A stretch of DNA of 64,000 nt from an uncultured Fretibacterium sp. (GCA_946183145.1 CAMGZM010000005.1:62001-126000), one strand, 5' to 3'. Positions 45,349 through 55,434 are shown, numbered from the stretch's first letter. The notes: generated by a model not told the origin, from the letters alone. Numbers and translations are program-made.

Positions 45349-46101
45349 TTAAAGCTCGTTCATTTTCCTGCGTAATATTGCGCGTAACATTGAGAGTCCT
45401 TTTCCGTGAATCTGTGAGACTCTGCTTTCCGAAACTCCCATTACCGCGCCGATTTCCTTCAACGTCAACCCCTCGTAGTAATACAGGCTCAACATTTGCC
45501 GCTCACGTTCGGGGAGTTCTGCGAGTGCTTCGGCTAACTGCTGCTTGTCGCTCTCATCGTCGAGTCTGTCAGCTGCTGTTTCACGGTCATCCGCTAACGT
45601 AGCTTCAACAGATACATCACCATCATCAAGCGGCGTAGTGTCATCAAGCGAGGTGATATAGCCCCGCGAGGCCAAATCCTGAATCTCGTAGTACTCATCT
45701 TCAGAGACTCCCATTTCGGCCATGATCAGGGAGTCATCCATCTGGCCTTTGTCGCGGAGTATCTTTTCTGTTGCGCGGTTGAATTTCTGTACTTTCTCGC
45801 GGCCTGTGCGTGAAAACCAGTCGCATTTTCTCAGCTCGTCAAGAATCGCTCCTCTAATTCGCGGGATTGCGTATGTCTGAAACACGTAGCCTTTTGTCGG
45901 GTCAAATTTTTCTACCGCGTCCATAAGCCCGAAAACACCGAACGATAATATGTCCTCATAGTCGAGACCCTGCGGAGGAGTTACGGCCATTCTTCCGACA
46001 ACGTACTTTATCAGGGGCAAGTACTGCATGATTAACTCATCGCGGCCCTGCCCGGTAGATGAATATTTCTGCCACAATAATTTTTCTTCTGCTGTCGTCA
46101 T
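45349..46101 (-). CDS. fliA: RNA polymerase sigma factor FliA/WhiG (sigma-28)
   Basis: A 250-residue sigma-70-family protein: region 2 (LPLIKYVVGRMA..GLDYEDILSFGVFGLMDAVEKFDPTKGYVFQTYAIPRIRGAILDELR), region 3, and region 4 (LPERERQMLSLYYYEGLTLKEIGAVMGVSESRVSQIHGKGLSMLR). The GAILDELRKCDWFSR segment is typical of FliA/WhiG. It drives late flagellar and chemotaxis genes. It sits in the motility operon between cheD and the FapA gene. Confidence 0.95.
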   Translation of the reverse strand: MTTAEEKLLWQKYSSTGQGRDELIMQYLPLIKYVVGRMAVTPPQGLDYEDILSFGVFGLMDAVEKFDPTKGYVFQTYAIPRIRGAILDELRKCDWFSRTGREKVQKFNRATEKILRDKGQMDDSLIMAEMGVSEDEYYEIQDLASRGYITSLDDTTPLDDGDVSVEATLADDRETAADRLDDESDKQQLAEALAELPERERQMLSLYYYEGLTLKEIGAVMGVSESRVSQIHGKGLSMLRAILRRKMNEL

Positions 46102-46110
46102 CTTTTCACA

Positions 46111-46602
46111 CTAAATCTCGCTGACTCCTTTCCCAAGAGTCTTTACTTTGAGCATCCAGTTGCTTGTTGAAAATTCTATTGTGCGTCCTTTGTTCCCTCC
46201 TGTATCTGAAGCGACGAGAGCAATACCCATTCTTGCGAGACGTTTTTTTGTTTCAGCGACATTTTTCGCGCCGACTGTGAGAAATTCCGCGCTTGCTCCG
46301 GGCAATGAGAACATCTGCGCTCCTCCTGCGATTTTCGCCTTAATGCGGGGACGTGTTGCGCCTTTCTTGAGCATTTCCTCTATGATTGCCGGGACTGCTG
46401 TATCTGCGAATTTCCCGACTTTTTCGGCTGTTTTGAGTCCGCGGCTGTCAGGGAGCATGATATGAGCCATTCCCGCGACTTTTGCGAATGAGTCATAGAC
46501 TACAAGCCCAATACATGAGCCGAGTCCGAGCGTGATTAACTTTATGGGTGCTGATACGACCATCAAATCAGCCATTCCCAATACTATACTTTGTTCAGCC
46601 AT
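46111..46602 (-). CDS. cheD: Chemoreceptor glutamine deamidase CheD
   Basis: A 163-residue protein from ATG 46602 (GTG 46605 lies directly before it). The catalytic Cys30 is in LGLGSCIGLVVYD and His47 in AGMAHIMLPDS, as in CheD. It deamidates receptor glutamines and interacts with CheC. The ATG overlaps the cheC stop as TGATG, which points to translational coupling with cheC. Confidence 0.95.
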   Translation of the reverse strand: MAEQSIVLGMADLMVVSAPIKLITLGLGSCIGLVVYDSFAKVAGMAHIMLPDSRGLKTAEKVGKFADTAVPAIIEEMLKKGATRPRIKAKIAGGAQMFSLPGASAEFLTVGAKNVAETKKRLARMGIALVASDTGGNKGRTIEFSTSNWMLKVKTLGKGVSEI

Positions 46603-47240
46603 CACATCACCTTCAATTTCTTGAGTAACAGCTCCAATGAATCCGGGTCAGGGATTAATATTATGTGGCCTGAAATTTTATGACCCTCTTCAAGCCCTTC
46701 AACTTTTAACTCAGTGTTCACAAGAAGAGCAGTCTCACCCATCTGGCCGTAAATTGACGCAACGACATCAAGAATCGAGCTTAACATATCATGAGCGACT
46801 CCCGGAACGCTGATTTGATGCTGAGTCCCAAGCAACATATTTATAGCGTTGAGGAATGAGCTTAGTACGATATTGCCGACTTCCGTCAATGCGCTGTCGG
46901 TCATTTCCTGCGGGACTTCTCCGGCCGGGATGAACGTTCCGAACTGCTGTTTGAGCAATAATTCAACCATCAATTGAGCGTCTTCTTCGGGCTGAATAAA
47001 TATCAGGCTGCACTGAAAACCGCCCGTTGAACGAACAAAGACCGCTCCGACAATCTGAAGCGGATCTCCGTAATGTTCACCGAGTTCGTAAATTGATACA
47101 AGCTCCGTTTTAGGCACGTCCATATGAATCATACGGGACAATAACCCGCTGAGAGCTGTTGCGGCGTTCCCTGTACCGATGTTGCCGACTTCACGAATTG
47201 CGTCAAGCTGTCTTTCACTGAATGAAACCATGTCAGACAT
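46602..47240 (-). CDS. cheC: CheY-P phosphatase CheC
   Basis: A 212-residue protein with two copies of the CheC phosphatase motif (E-x3-N-x2): AIREVGNIGTGNAATALS and LTEVGNIVLSSFLNAINML, plus RSTGGFQCSLIFI between them. It dephosphorylates CheY-P and is boosted by CheD, whose gene is coupled downstream. AAGGAG lies 10 nt before its ATG. Confidence 0.95.
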   Translation of the reverse strand: MSDMVSFSERQLDAIREVGNIGTGNAATALSGLLSRMIHMDVPKTELVSIYELGEHYGDPLQIVGAVFVRSTGGFQCSLIFIQPEEDAQLMVELLLKQQFGTFIPAGEVPQEMTDSALTEVGNIVLSSFLNAINMLLGTQHQISVPGVAHDMLSSILDVVASIYGQMGETALLVNTELKVEGLEEGHKISGHIILIPDPDSLELLLKKLKVM

Positions 47241-47255
47241 TGCTATTTACTCCTT

Positions 47256-49322
47256 TTAACCCTTTGTAGAGTAGAACGATGCCACGTCAAGAATCAATGC
47301 CACGTTGCCGTCTCCGAGAATTGTACCGCCTGTAATGCCGTCAATTTTTGACAGGAAGCGGCCCAATGACTTTATGACTATTTCCTGCTGGCCTATCAAT
47401 TCGCTGACTATGAAGCCGATTTTGTTCTTGCCGATTTTGACGACGACAACGGGATATTCATTGCGGTCATGCTCTACTCCCTCAGAGCCTAAAATATCGC
47501 CTAGAATGTTAAGCGACAAAACTTCACCGCGCAATAATGTTGTAGGTTCTCCGTGAACTGTCTTTATGTCATCGCGGCGCACCATGATAGTTTCTTCTAC
47601 ATTTTCGAGTGAGATTGCGTATGTTTCCTTGCCGACTTTTATCAGCAGTGAAAGCACTATTGCGAGCGTCAACGGAAGACGGATATATACGTGAGTTCCC
47701 TCGTTCTTTTTGCTTGCGAGGTCAAATTGTCCGCCAAGTGCCTCGACTTTTGTTTTCACCGCGTCCATTCCGACACCGCGCCCGGATAAGTCCGTAATCT
47801 GTTTCGCCATGCTGAAGCCGGGAAGTAACACAAGCTGCTGTGCTTCCTCGTCAGACATTATTGCGGCTCTGTCTTCTGTTATGACTCCGCGCTCGATAGC
47901 TTTCTGCTTGACTTTTTCGGGGTCAATTCCGGCTCCGTCATCTGAGACTTCAATAACGACTCCGCTTCCTTCCTGATATGCGGCGATTTTCAGCGTGCCT
48001 TTTTCGGGCTTGCCTAATGCTTTGCGCTCATCGGGATGTTCTATGCCGTGGTCCATTGAGTTACGGATAAGATGTACCATCGGGTCGCCAATCTCATCAA
48101 TGACAGTGCGGTCTAATTCTGTGTCTTCACCCTCTAATACGAGTTCTACGTTTTTGTTGAGAGTTTTGCACAAGTCGCGGATTAACCGGGGGAATCTGTC
48201 AAACGTGAAACTTACAGGCACCATACGCAATTTCGTAACAAGCTCCTGAATATCTCCCGAAATCCTTCCGAGCTGTGAAAGTGTATCGTCAAACTGTCTG
48301 AGTCTCGCTTCCTGTACAAGGCGTTCGATTCTTGCGCGTGAAATTACGAGTTCGCCTACAAGATTCATGAGCTTATCGAGACGGCCAATATCGACTCTTA
48401 CGGTCTGGCTTCCCTTTTTGGCGGTTTCCTTCTTAGCGGGCGCGGCGGGTTTTGCAGTATCTTGGGCGACTGGTGCTGGTGCTGACGGTGCCGGGGCTTG
48501 AACGGGAGTCGGTGCTGGTGCTGATGCCTGAGCGGGTGCTGGTGCTGGTGATGATGTTGACTCTGAGGCTTTAACCTCTGTGATGTCTGCCCTCTCAACA
48601 TCGCCAATTTTCTCAATCGCGGCTTTTACCTCGTCAGCAGGTGCGGGAGTCGCTACATAAACGTTGAAATCAAATTCAAATTCTTCCTTCTCTAATGCGT
48701 CAGTAGGAGGCTCGGCACGGAAAATTTCTCCCATTTCCTCAAGACGATTCACAACCATATACGCGCGCGCGGCTTTCAGCAGACAGCTCTGACTCAGCGT
48801 TACATGTACGTTGTATGCGTTTGAGCCTTCAGCGTTTGCTTTTTTCGCCCATTCTGAATCCTGTGAAGATACCATATTTCCGCCTGATGATTGAGCAGGA
48901 GCAGGAGCAGGAGCAGAAGTTGTTGACGCAGGTGCAGGAGCTTCATTCCTCAGGTCGTGAACCATCTCCGAAACATCTATATGTGCGTCATTCCCTCCGC
49001 CGCGAATCGCATCAGCCATTTCCTGAAGAGTGTCGAGTCCCTGAAAGAGTCGATTCATGTCGGCTTCCGTTAATGGTCTCGTACCTTTTCTCGCAGCGTC
49101 TAACCTGTCTTCCATCGCGTGAGTCAAGCCCATCATGTTCGTGAAGCCCATTGTCCCGGCCATGCCCTTTAACGTATGAGCCGCACGGAATATCTCATTG
49201 ATTACGTCCATGTCCGTCATATTTTTCTCAAGGGCTAAAAGCAGGTCATCTAATCTCTGTACATTGTCGTCAGTCTCATCGAGGAATGCCCCCAAGTACT
49301 GACTCATATCCATATCTGCCAA
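47256..49322 (-). CDS. cheA: Chemotaxis histidine kinase CheA
   Basis: A 688-residue protein. The HPt domain has His49 in FRAAHTLKGMAG. Then come two Ala/Pro-rich linkers, a P2-like domain, the dimerisation domain (RVDIGRLDKLMNLVGELV), a GHKL kinase domain (HLIRNSMDHGIE, DDGAGID, GRGVGMDAVK) and a CheW-like tail. It phosphorylates CheY and CheB in response to receptors. The start is TTG 49322 with GGGGGAAG at the right distance; the ATG three codons later would match B. subtilis CheA but is 17 nt from the site. Confidence 0.96.
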   Translation of the reverse strand: MADMDMSQYLGAFLDETDDNVQRLDDLLLALEKNMTDMDVINEIFRAAHTLKGMAGTMGFTNMMGLTHAMEDRLDAARKGTRPLTEADMNRLFQGLDTLQEMADAIRGGGNDAHIDVSEMVHDLRNEAPAPASTTSAPAPAPAQSSGGNMVSSQDSEWAKKANAEGSNAYNVHVTLSQSCLLKAARAYMVVNRLEEMGEIFRAEPPTDALEKEEFEFDFNVYVATPAPADEVKAAIEKIGDVERADITEVKASESTSSPAPAPAQASAPAPTPVQAPAPSAPAPVAQDTAKPAAPAKKETAKKGSQTVRVDIGRLDKLMNLVGELVISRARIERLVQEARLRQFDDTLSQLGRISGDIQELVTKLRMVPVSFTFDRFPRLIRDLCKTLNKNVELVLEGEDTELDRTVIDEIGDPMVHLIRNSMDHGIEHPDERKALGKPEKGTLKIAAYQEGSGVVIEVSDDGAGIDPEKVKQKAIERGVITEDRAAIMSDEEAQQLVLLPGFSMAKQITDLSGRGVGMDAVKTKVEALGGQFDLASKKNEGTHVYIRLPLTLAIVLSLLIKVGKETYAISLENVEETIMVRRDDIKTVHGEPTTLLRGEVLSLNILGDILGSEGVEHDRNEYPVVVVKIGKNKIGFIVSELIGQQEIVIKSLGRFLSKIDGITGGTILGDGNVALILDVASFYSTKG

Positions 49323-49337
49323 AGTATTTTCTTCCCC

Positions 49338-50420
49338 CTATCTAACAAGCCTGACCATTGCGTCAGGAATCTCATTGAGCGGTAAAATTTCGTCAACAAT
49401 CCCAGCATCAGCAGCCGCTTTCGGCATACCATACACAACGCATGTCTTCTGACTCTCTGCGATAACGTAAGCTCCCCGCTTCTTGAGTGCTATTGCGCCG
49501 TCAGTGCCGTCTCTGCCCATTCCCGTCAATATCACGCACAAAACATTTCCGCCGTATTCATCAGCGAGACTCAGAAACATGATATTAGCCGCAGGTTTCA
49601 CCGACAAAACAGGGGGAGCGTCTGACAATGAGCAGATTGATGTACCCTGCCTCCGCTTTATGACGAGATGACTCCCGCCAGGAGCTATTACAGCCCTTCC
49701 AGGTTTAAGCGTGAGTCCTTCAAAGCCTTCAACAACTTCAATCTGTGATGATTCATTGAGGCGTTTTGCGAATGAGCCTGTAAACTCTTTCGGCATGTGC
49801 TGAGTTATGACGATAGGAACGGGAAATTTCTTCGGGAGTTTCGGCAAAAGTTCACTTAACGCCATAGGGCCGCCCGTTGATGAAGCAATTGCTACAATGT
49901 CGTAATGTCCCGTACCCATAAGAGGAGGAGTCATCCGCCTGAAATCTGTTGCGGGTGTCAATGGCTTTGCGGGCGCGGCGAATCCGGGCAAAAATCCTGC
50001 ACGCCGTACTTTTGCGGTGCTTGCGGCTATAACCTTGTCGATGATTTCGCGTCCTACGTCCTTGATGTTGAGTGATATAGATCCTGAAGGCTTCCCGATA
50101 AAGTCAACACAGCCGAGCGCAAGAGCTTTTAGAGTCGTCTCCGCGCCTTCCTGTGTCATAGTGCTTACCATTATTACGGGGATAGGGTTAGTCTTCATAA
50201 TTTCTTCGAGAGCTTTAAGGCCGTCCATGTTCGGCATTTCTACATCCATCGTAACAATATCGGGCTTTATGACTCTGATTTGTGCTAAAGCGTCTTTGCC
50301 GTCGCGGGCTGTTCCTGCTACTTCTATTCGCGGGTCTGAGCGCAATATGTCGCTGATGAACTGGCGCATTAACGCGCTGTCATCTACTACTAATACCCTT
50401 ATTTTACCGTTGGGGGGCAT
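49338..50420 (-). CDS. cheB: Chemotaxis methylesterase CheB
   Basis: A 360-residue protein with an N-terminal receiver (VLVVDDSALMRQF, VTMDVEMPNMDG with the phosphorylated Asp) and a C-terminal methylesterase domain (VAIASSTGGP with the catalytic Ser, ITQHMP with the His, GMGRDGTDG with the Asp). It demethylates receptors; CheR is encoded at 7656. A clear AAGGAGG lies about 50 nt upstream but does not serve this ATG. Confidence 0.95.
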   Translation of the reverse strand: MPPNGKIRVLVVDDSALMRQFISDILRSDPRIEVAGTARDGKDALAQIRVIKPDIVTMDVEMPNMDGLKALEEIMKTNPIPVIMVSTMTQEGAETTLKALALGCVDFIGKPSGSISLNIKDVGREIIDKVIAASTAKVRRAGFLPGFAAPAKPLTPATDFRRMTPPLMGTGHYDIVAIASSTGGPMALSELLPKLPKKFPVPIVITQHMPKEFTGSFAKRLNESSQIEVVEGFEGLTLKPGRAVIAPGGSHLVIKRRQGTSICSLSDAPPVLSVKPAANIMFLSLADEYGGNVLCVILTGMGRDGTDGAIALKKRGAYVIAESQKTCVVYGMPKAAADAGIVDEILPLNEIPDAMVRLVR

Positions 50421-50524
50421 TATGCTTTTTCTGCTGTCTGTAATATTATTGTGTAATACGGCAGCAGATTACACCTCCTTCCTGTTATGCAGATAATTAT
50501 AGCTTTATATTTTTATTTCACGCA

Positions 50525-51511
50525 CTATTTCTTGTCGGCAAATAATTTTTCAGAAAGACGCGACAAAAATCCTTTCATGCCTTTACGTTTTGCGGGCAAA
50601 TCCTCATGAGTTACATTCATTCCCTCGCACATTCTCAGCAAATCACCAGCAAGATTCCTCACACAAATTCCCGCGTTTGAGTCAGGATCTGACCTGTAGA
50701 AGATTCTGCAATTCTTGACCGAGCGTTCTATAACATCATCTTTGAGGACATATCCCAAATACATTGGAGCGTTCCCAAGAAACTGCATTGAAGCAAGCCT
50801 GATTCTTTCGGCGACTTCTTGGGCTTCACGGCTTGAGCTTGCCATGTTCACGATGAGCATTACACCGCTTGGGCCGTCCTGATTCTGCCACGCTGCAGAG
50901 CCTAAAGACTTTATCACACCGTATGCGTCCCGTATGCTTGTAGGCTCAGGAGTCGTAATGAGCAGCGTAATCTCTGAGGCATATGCGAACGACAAAACCC
51001 CCCTGTGAATCCCTGCTCCCGCGTCCATAATGAGATAATCAGACATCATTTCAAGCTCGTAAAGTGCCTCGAACAATCTCCCTATAGCAAAGTCGTCAAG
51101 GTCAGCAATCTCACGAATACCATAACCGCCCGGCAATAATGACACAGAGCCGTTAAGCCTTGTAGCACGTTCGGAGGTCTTGAAGTGTACAAGAATCTCA
51201 TTAAGATTCCGAGAGCCTTCTATGAGGTGAGCTATGTTGTACTTTGCGTTTCTGACTCCGCACAAAATATCAAGATTCGCCATGCCTAAATCAGCGTCAA
51301 TTAATACGACTCTTTTCCCGAAATCAGCAAGTGCGAATGACAATGCCGCGGCTATGTTGCTTTTTCCGACTCCGCCCTTGCCGCTCAATATCGATAAAGT
51401 ATGAAGCCTAGGGGCGGGGGTTTCTGCTTTCTTCTTCTGTATGTTGTCTGTTACCATTCGCCTAAGTTCTCCAGCCTGGTCAGTATCGTAGCCATTATCA
51501 TAACGGCGCAT
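50525..51511 (-). CDS. flhG: Flagellar number regulator FlhG (MinD-like ATPase)
   Basis: From ATG 51511 (2 nt after the flhF stop) the protein has 328 residues. The deviant Walker A KGGVGKSN is preceded by a DQAGELRRMV peptide, the FlhG motif that activates FlhF. A longer frame to 51628 lies inside flhF and is not used. DADLGMANLDIL and the MinD-like DAGAGIHRGVLSF segment follow. It controls flagellar number and position with FlhF. Confidence 0.94.
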   Translation of the reverse strand: MRRYDNGYDTDQAGELRRMVTDNIQKKKAETPAPRLHTLSILSGKGGVGKSNIAAALSFALADFGKRVVLIDADLGMANLDILCGVRNAKYNIAHLIEGSRNLNEILVHFKTSERATRLNGSVSLLPGGYGIREIADLDDFAIGRLFEALYELEMMSDYLIMDAGAGIHRGVLSFAYASEITLLITTPEPTSIRDAYGVIKSLGSAAWQNQDGPSGVMLIVNMASSSREAQEVAERIRLASMQFLGNAPMYLGYVLKDDVIERSVKNCRIFYRSDPDSNAGICVRNLAGDLLRMCEGMNVTHEDLPAKRKGMKGFLSRLSEKLFADKK

Positions 51512-51513
51512 CT

Positions 51514-52989
51514 TCAGCGTTTCCGTTCTTCTTCGGGCTTCATCAGGAAATCTGCTATCCTTGAGCCTGAAGCTGTCTCTATGTCTTTTGGGACGTTCTG
51601 CCCTACCGTCAGGAATGATACGGGGCATCCCATAACCTGATGAATGTTGAAGATTGAACCGTAGCTCACAGTCTCATCAAGTTTCGTGAAAAGCAAATGC
51701 GTTACGGGTATATTCGGTATGTGTTCAACAACGTCAAGCATGTCTTTGTACTTCATGTTAGCGGCTAAAACGAGGTGAACAGCATCGGGCGTGAATGAGC
51801 TGTAAATATTCTCGAAAAGCTCCATGTTCTTTTTGTCGCGCTGAGACCTTCCGGCAGTGTCAAGCAGAATAATATCCGCGTTGTCATGCTCGCTTATGAC
51901 TCCGGGGATTGATGAGATGTCGAAAATTATCTCAATCGGAACGCCTAAAATTTTCGCGTAAGTTTTGAGCTGTTCAACCGCCGCAATCCTGTAAGTGTCA
52001 GCCGTCAGCAGTAACACTCTCTTATGCTCCCACAATGCTTTTATCGCCGCGAGCTTGGCAATCGTTGTAGTTTTTCCGACTCCTGTAGGGCCTAAGAGCA
52101 TAACTTTGCGCCCTCCTGTAGCGTCCTCGCCGTTATCGCCTGAGCATGTTATTTGTGTCGCGAGCCATTTCGTGAAGGGCAATTTTCTCGTTTTGTCCTT
52201 GCGGGTCATAACGCTGTAATCGGCCATGAGCTTGCGTATATATTTCTCGTCAACGTCTGAAGCTCTGAGCCTTCCTTCAACGCTTGCTTCATCCGCTGAG
52301 AACTGCGGCATTCCGGCCTGAAATGTATTTTGCTGACGGGGATTCTGTATTGCGTTCGCGACTCCGTTCTCGACAGCCGTCAATCTCTGCAACAATACGT
52401 CAATCCTATCTGCCAATGCTCCGACTTGGTCTTTCAGGATTTTTGCGTCATCGTTCGACATGGCCGGGGGAGTCGGGGCTTGCTGAACTGGTGCGGGCGG
52501 TGCTACGGGTGCGAGATTCTGGGCTTGCTGAATCGGAGGCTGAACGGGTGCGGGGCGTGTAGTGAGTCCGTAAGCGTTTCGGAGTCCTTCAGGGGAAATT
52601 TTCACGTTATCGCTTGGGAGTCTGTAGCCTTCCTCGCCTAATTCGGTTGAAGGCATTACGGGTGCTGAAGGTGTCATGCTTCCGCGCTCTTTGAACTCCA
52701 TCAGCTTTTGAAACGCTATGAGATTCTCACGGCGCGTGTCTTCGTCCATTGTTGACGCTGATGAAGCCGCGTTAATCGGGCGTGATTTGGGAGCGGGTTT
52801 CGGTTCGTCATCCTCAAGAATCCCTGCCGTAACTTTCAACACTGAACGCTGAAAGAGTCCTAATACGCCGCCTTCCTTTATCATCTGTGTAGAAAGTATT
52901 ACAGCGTCCCGGCCTAATCTCTCAGAGGCGAGCCGTAATGCTTCTGCGTCATCTTTTGCCGTAAATGTTATCTGATTTGTTACCCTCAT
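51514..52989 (-). CDS. flhF: Flagellar biosynthesis GTPase FlhF
   Basis: A 491-residue SRP-type GTPase. The N-terminal B domain (TFTAKDDAEALRLASERLGRDAVILSTQ) is followed by a Pro/Gln/Ala linker, then the NG domain with GPTGVGKTTTIAKLAA, DTAGRSQRD and TKLDE. It recruits early flagellar components to the membrane. flhG follows 2 nt after the stop and flhA precedes it by 3 nt. Confidence 0.96.
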   Translation of the reverse strand: MRVTNQITFTAKDDAEALRLASERLGRDAVILSTQMIKEGGVLGLFQRSVLKVTAGILEDDEPKPAPKSRPINAASSASTMDEDTRRENLIAFQKLMEFKERGSMTPSAPVMPSTELGEEGYRLPSDNVKISPEGLRNAYGLTTRPAPVQPPIQQAQNLAPVAPPAPVQQAPTPPAMSNDDAKILKDQVGALADRIDVLLQRLTAVENGVANAIQNPRQQNTFQAGMPQFSADEASVEGRLRASDVDEKYIRKLMADYSVMTRKDKTRKLPFTKWLATQITCSGDNGEDATGGRKVMLLGPTGVGKTTTIAKLAAIKALWEHKRVLLLTADTYRIAAVEQLKTYAKILGVPIEIIFDISSIPGVISEHDNADIILLDTAGRSQRDKKNMELFENIYSSFTPDAVHLVLAANMKYKDMLDVVEHIPNIPVTHLLFTKLDETVSYGSIFNIHQVMGCPVSFLTVGQNVPKDIETASGSRIADFLMKPEEERKR

Positions 52990-52992
52990 ATA

Positions 52993-55146
52993 TTACTCCA
53001 CCATTCCGACAGTCTTAACCTGTACTCCGCGCACTATCTCATTATATGACACTACGAATATATTTGTGATTGAGCCTTCAATTAACCGTCTCACAATCAA
53101 TCTCACATCAGGATGAACGAGGAGGACGGGCGCGAGATTCTTCACAATCATCTCATCCATTGCGCGCGATATTGCCGAAATCATTTTTTGCACTTCCCGC
53201 GGATCTAAATGCAATTGCCATCCCCGTGTCAAATCTCCGTCAACCCCGGCCATGATTTTCTGTTCCCAGTTAGGCGACAAAGTTGCGGCTGTGATTATTC
53301 CGTCAGGCCCTTGAATCTTGAGCGAAATTAGGCGTGATAATGCTTCTCTTGCGCGTTCTGTGAGAAAGTCAACGCTTCTTGACATTTTCCCGAAATCAGC
53401 AAGAGACTCAAATATCGTAACCAAATCACGAATCGGAATCTGTTCACGTATGAGATTCTGCAATACCTTCTGAATTTCTCCCAATGATAACGATGATAAA
53501 AGCTCCTCGATTACAGCGGGTGCAGTCTCCTTAACCATATCCGTAAGTTTCTGGACTTCCTGACGTGTGAGAAGTTCCGCGCCGTTCTTCTTGATGACTT
53601 CCGAGAGGTGAGTCGCAAGCACTGACGGAGCGTCAACAACCGTATATCCCATAGCTTCGGCCTTGTCGCGCAAATCGGGCGAAATCCACAAAGCAGGGAG
53701 TCCGAATGCCGGCTCAGTTGTAGGAACTCCGATTAAGTCCTCTTCAGCTGCTCCCGTGTTCATGGCTAAATAGTGGTCGGGCAATAATTCTCCTCTTCCT
53801 GCTTCCGCGCCTTTCACGCGCAAAATATATTCTGTCGGTTTAATCTGTATGTTGTCGCGTATTCTTATCGGCGGAACAACTATTCCCATCTCCAACGCCA
53901 TTTGTTTGCGTATTGTCCCTATACGGTCAAGCATATCTCCTCCCTGACCCGGGTCAATCAACGGGATAATCGCGTAACCTATTTCGGCCTCCATAGGCTC
54001 AACCGTCAATAGCTTCATCACGTCTTCAGGAGAAACGGGTTCGGCTTTCGGTGCTTCCTGCGCTGCTCCGGGTGCTGAAGGTGCGCCGGGGACTCCTGCC
54101 TGACTTGCGGGGGCTTGCGCTCCGGGGGTCATTGCGGCTTGTTCCTCTGCTGTAATCTCCTGCACAGCTGCTTCACGGCTCACAGTGTAACCTAATGCGC
54201 CCATCAGCAAAGCGAGACTCAAAAACGGCACTGTAGGAAGTCCGGGAATAAGTCCCAAAGATAACAGCATGGCCGAGGCGATGTAAAGCGGACGGGGGTA
54301 TCTCGTGAATGAGTTTATGAGGTCAGGCCCTAATTCTGAAGATGCCGCCGCCCTCGTAACAATTACGCCCATTGCTGTAGACATGAGCAACGCGGGAATT
54401 TGTCCGACGAGTCCATCACCGACCGTCAACAAGCTGTAATGACCTGCTGCCTGCGCCGCGTCCATTCCGCGCATGAAGATTCCTATTGAGAGCCCGCCGA
54501 TTATGTTTATCGTTGTGATTATGAGTCCGGCTATTGCGTCTCCCTTCACGAACTTTGATGCACCGTCCATAGCTCCGTAAAAATCTGCCTCGCGCTGTAT
54601 ATCCTGCCTTCGCTGTTTTGCTCCCTGCTCATCAATCAGTCCTGAGTTCAAATCAGCGTCAATTGACATCTGTTTGCCGGGCATTGCGTCAAGCGTGAAT
54701 CTTGCGGCGACTTCTGCAACTCTTTCCGCGCCTTTCGTGATGACTAACATCTGAATGATTACGAGTATCAGGAACATGATTATACCGACGACATAATTTC
54801 CGCCGACAACGAAATTACCGAACGCGTTAATCAGTTCGCCCGCATTACCGTAAAGCAAAATAAGTCTTGTTGTTGAGACGTTGAGGGACAAACGGAACAA
54901 TGTAGAAATCAATAACAGCGTGGGAAATATAGAGAGGTCTAAAGCGCGTTTCACGTAGAACGTAACAAGAAGCGTAACAACTCCCAAAGTGATATTCATT
55001 GAGAGAAGTATATCGATTAACCAAGTCGGCAAGGGTACGACCATCATTATGATAATCAATACCATCAACAGAGCCACGCCGATGTCTGAATAGCTCTGAA
55101 CCTTTTTGCGCATTGAAGGAATTGACGCGCCCGCAGCTTCTGCCAA
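52993..55146 (-). CDS. flhA: Flagellar export protein FlhA
   Basis: A 717-residue type III secretion core protein with about eight N-terminal membrane segments (YSDIGVALLMVLIIIMM..., LDLSIFPTLLLISTLFRLSLNVSTTRLIL) and a cytoplasmic domain containing the FHIPEP-like block in lightly altered form (DANSGLIDEQGAKQRR, FVKGDAIAGLI). An acidic, Ala-rich linker lies at about 335-370. Start is TTG 55146; ATG 12 codons later has no ribosome-binding site. It is the first gene of the motility operon. Confidence 0.96.
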   Translation of the reverse strand: MAEAAGASIPSMRKKVQSYSDIGVALLMVLIIIMMVVPLPTWLIDILLSMNITLGVVTLLVTFYVKRALDLSIFPTLLLISTLFRLSLNVSTTRLILLYGNAGELINAFGNFVVGGNYVVGIIMFLILVIIQMLVITKGAERVAEVAARFTLDAMPGKQMSIDADLNSGLIDEQGAKQRRQDIQREADFYGAMDGASKFVKGDAIAGLIITTINIIGGLSIGIFMRGMDAAQAAGHYSLLTVGDGLVGQIPALLMSTAMGVIVTRAAASSELGPDLINSFTRYPRPLYIASAMLLSLGLIPGLPTVPFLSLALLMGALGYTVSREAAVQEITAEEQAAMTPGAQAPASQAGVPGAPSAPGAAQEAPKAEPVSPEDVMKLLTVEPMEAEIGYAIIPLIDPGQGGDMLDRIGTIRKQMALEMGIVVPPIRIRDNIQIKPTEYILRVKGAEAGRGELLPDHYLAMNTGAAEEDLIGVPTTEPAFGLPALWISPDLRDKAEAMGYTVVDAPSVLATHLSEVIKKNGAELLTRQEVQKLTDMVKETAPAVIEELLSSLSLGEIQKVLQNLIREQIPIRDLVTIFESLADFGKMSRSVDFLTERAREALSRLISLKIQGPDGIITAATLSPNWEQKIMAGVDGDLTRGWQLHLDPREVQKMISAISRAMDEMIVKNLAPVLLVHPDVRLIVRRLIEGSITNIFVVSYNEIVRGVQVKTVGMVE

Positions 55147-55192
55147 TTGTGAAAGTCATCCCCGTTCTGTAGCAATCTGGAAAATTGCCTGT

Positions 55193-55220
55193 ATTTTACA
55201 CGAAAAGCAGAAAACGTAAA
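55193..55220 (-). promoter_or_regulatory. Predicted promoter of the motility operon
   Basis: On the minus strand TTTACG and TAAAAT are 16 nt apart, about 50 nt upstream of flhA. TTTACG is also seen as a -35 at 28971. No sigma-28-type TAAA-N15-GCCGATAA was found. Confidence 0.45.
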
Positions 55221-55286
55221 ATCTTACGCCATTTCACGGAGTCTTATTGCTGTTATCTCTTATGAAAAAAGTAATCCGGCGATTTA

Positions 55287-55315
55287 TTGAAATTTCCTCA
55301 TAAAGTTTATACAAT
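55287..55315 (+). promoter_or_regulatory. Predicted promoter of the sugar ABC cluster
   Basis: TTGAAA (55287-55292) and TACAAT (55310-55315) are 17 nt apart, each 5/6 of consensus. A leader of about 115 nt precedes the binding-protein gene, with an imperfect 12-bp AGAAAAAATTTC repeat near 55326. It shares the 288-bp divergent gap with flhA. Confidence 0.6.
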
Positions 55316-55434
55316 ACTTTCATCCAGAAAAAATTTCAGAAAAAATTTTACGAGCTTGTGATTTAGACCTTTGCCAAGAAATTTTTTGACGAAGGTTTGA
55401 AGAAATAAAATTTTCAGGGAGGTACTTTTCGATA

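Noticed and set aside
48398-48616. His/Gln/Pro-rich ORF
   Set aside because: It is an out-of-frame reading of the Ala/Pro linker repeats in cheA.
51511-51628. FlhG N-terminal extension
   Set aside because: These codons lie inside flhF and translate to an Arg-rich out-of-frame peptide; ATG 51511 gives the DQAGELR FlhG motif at the N-terminus.
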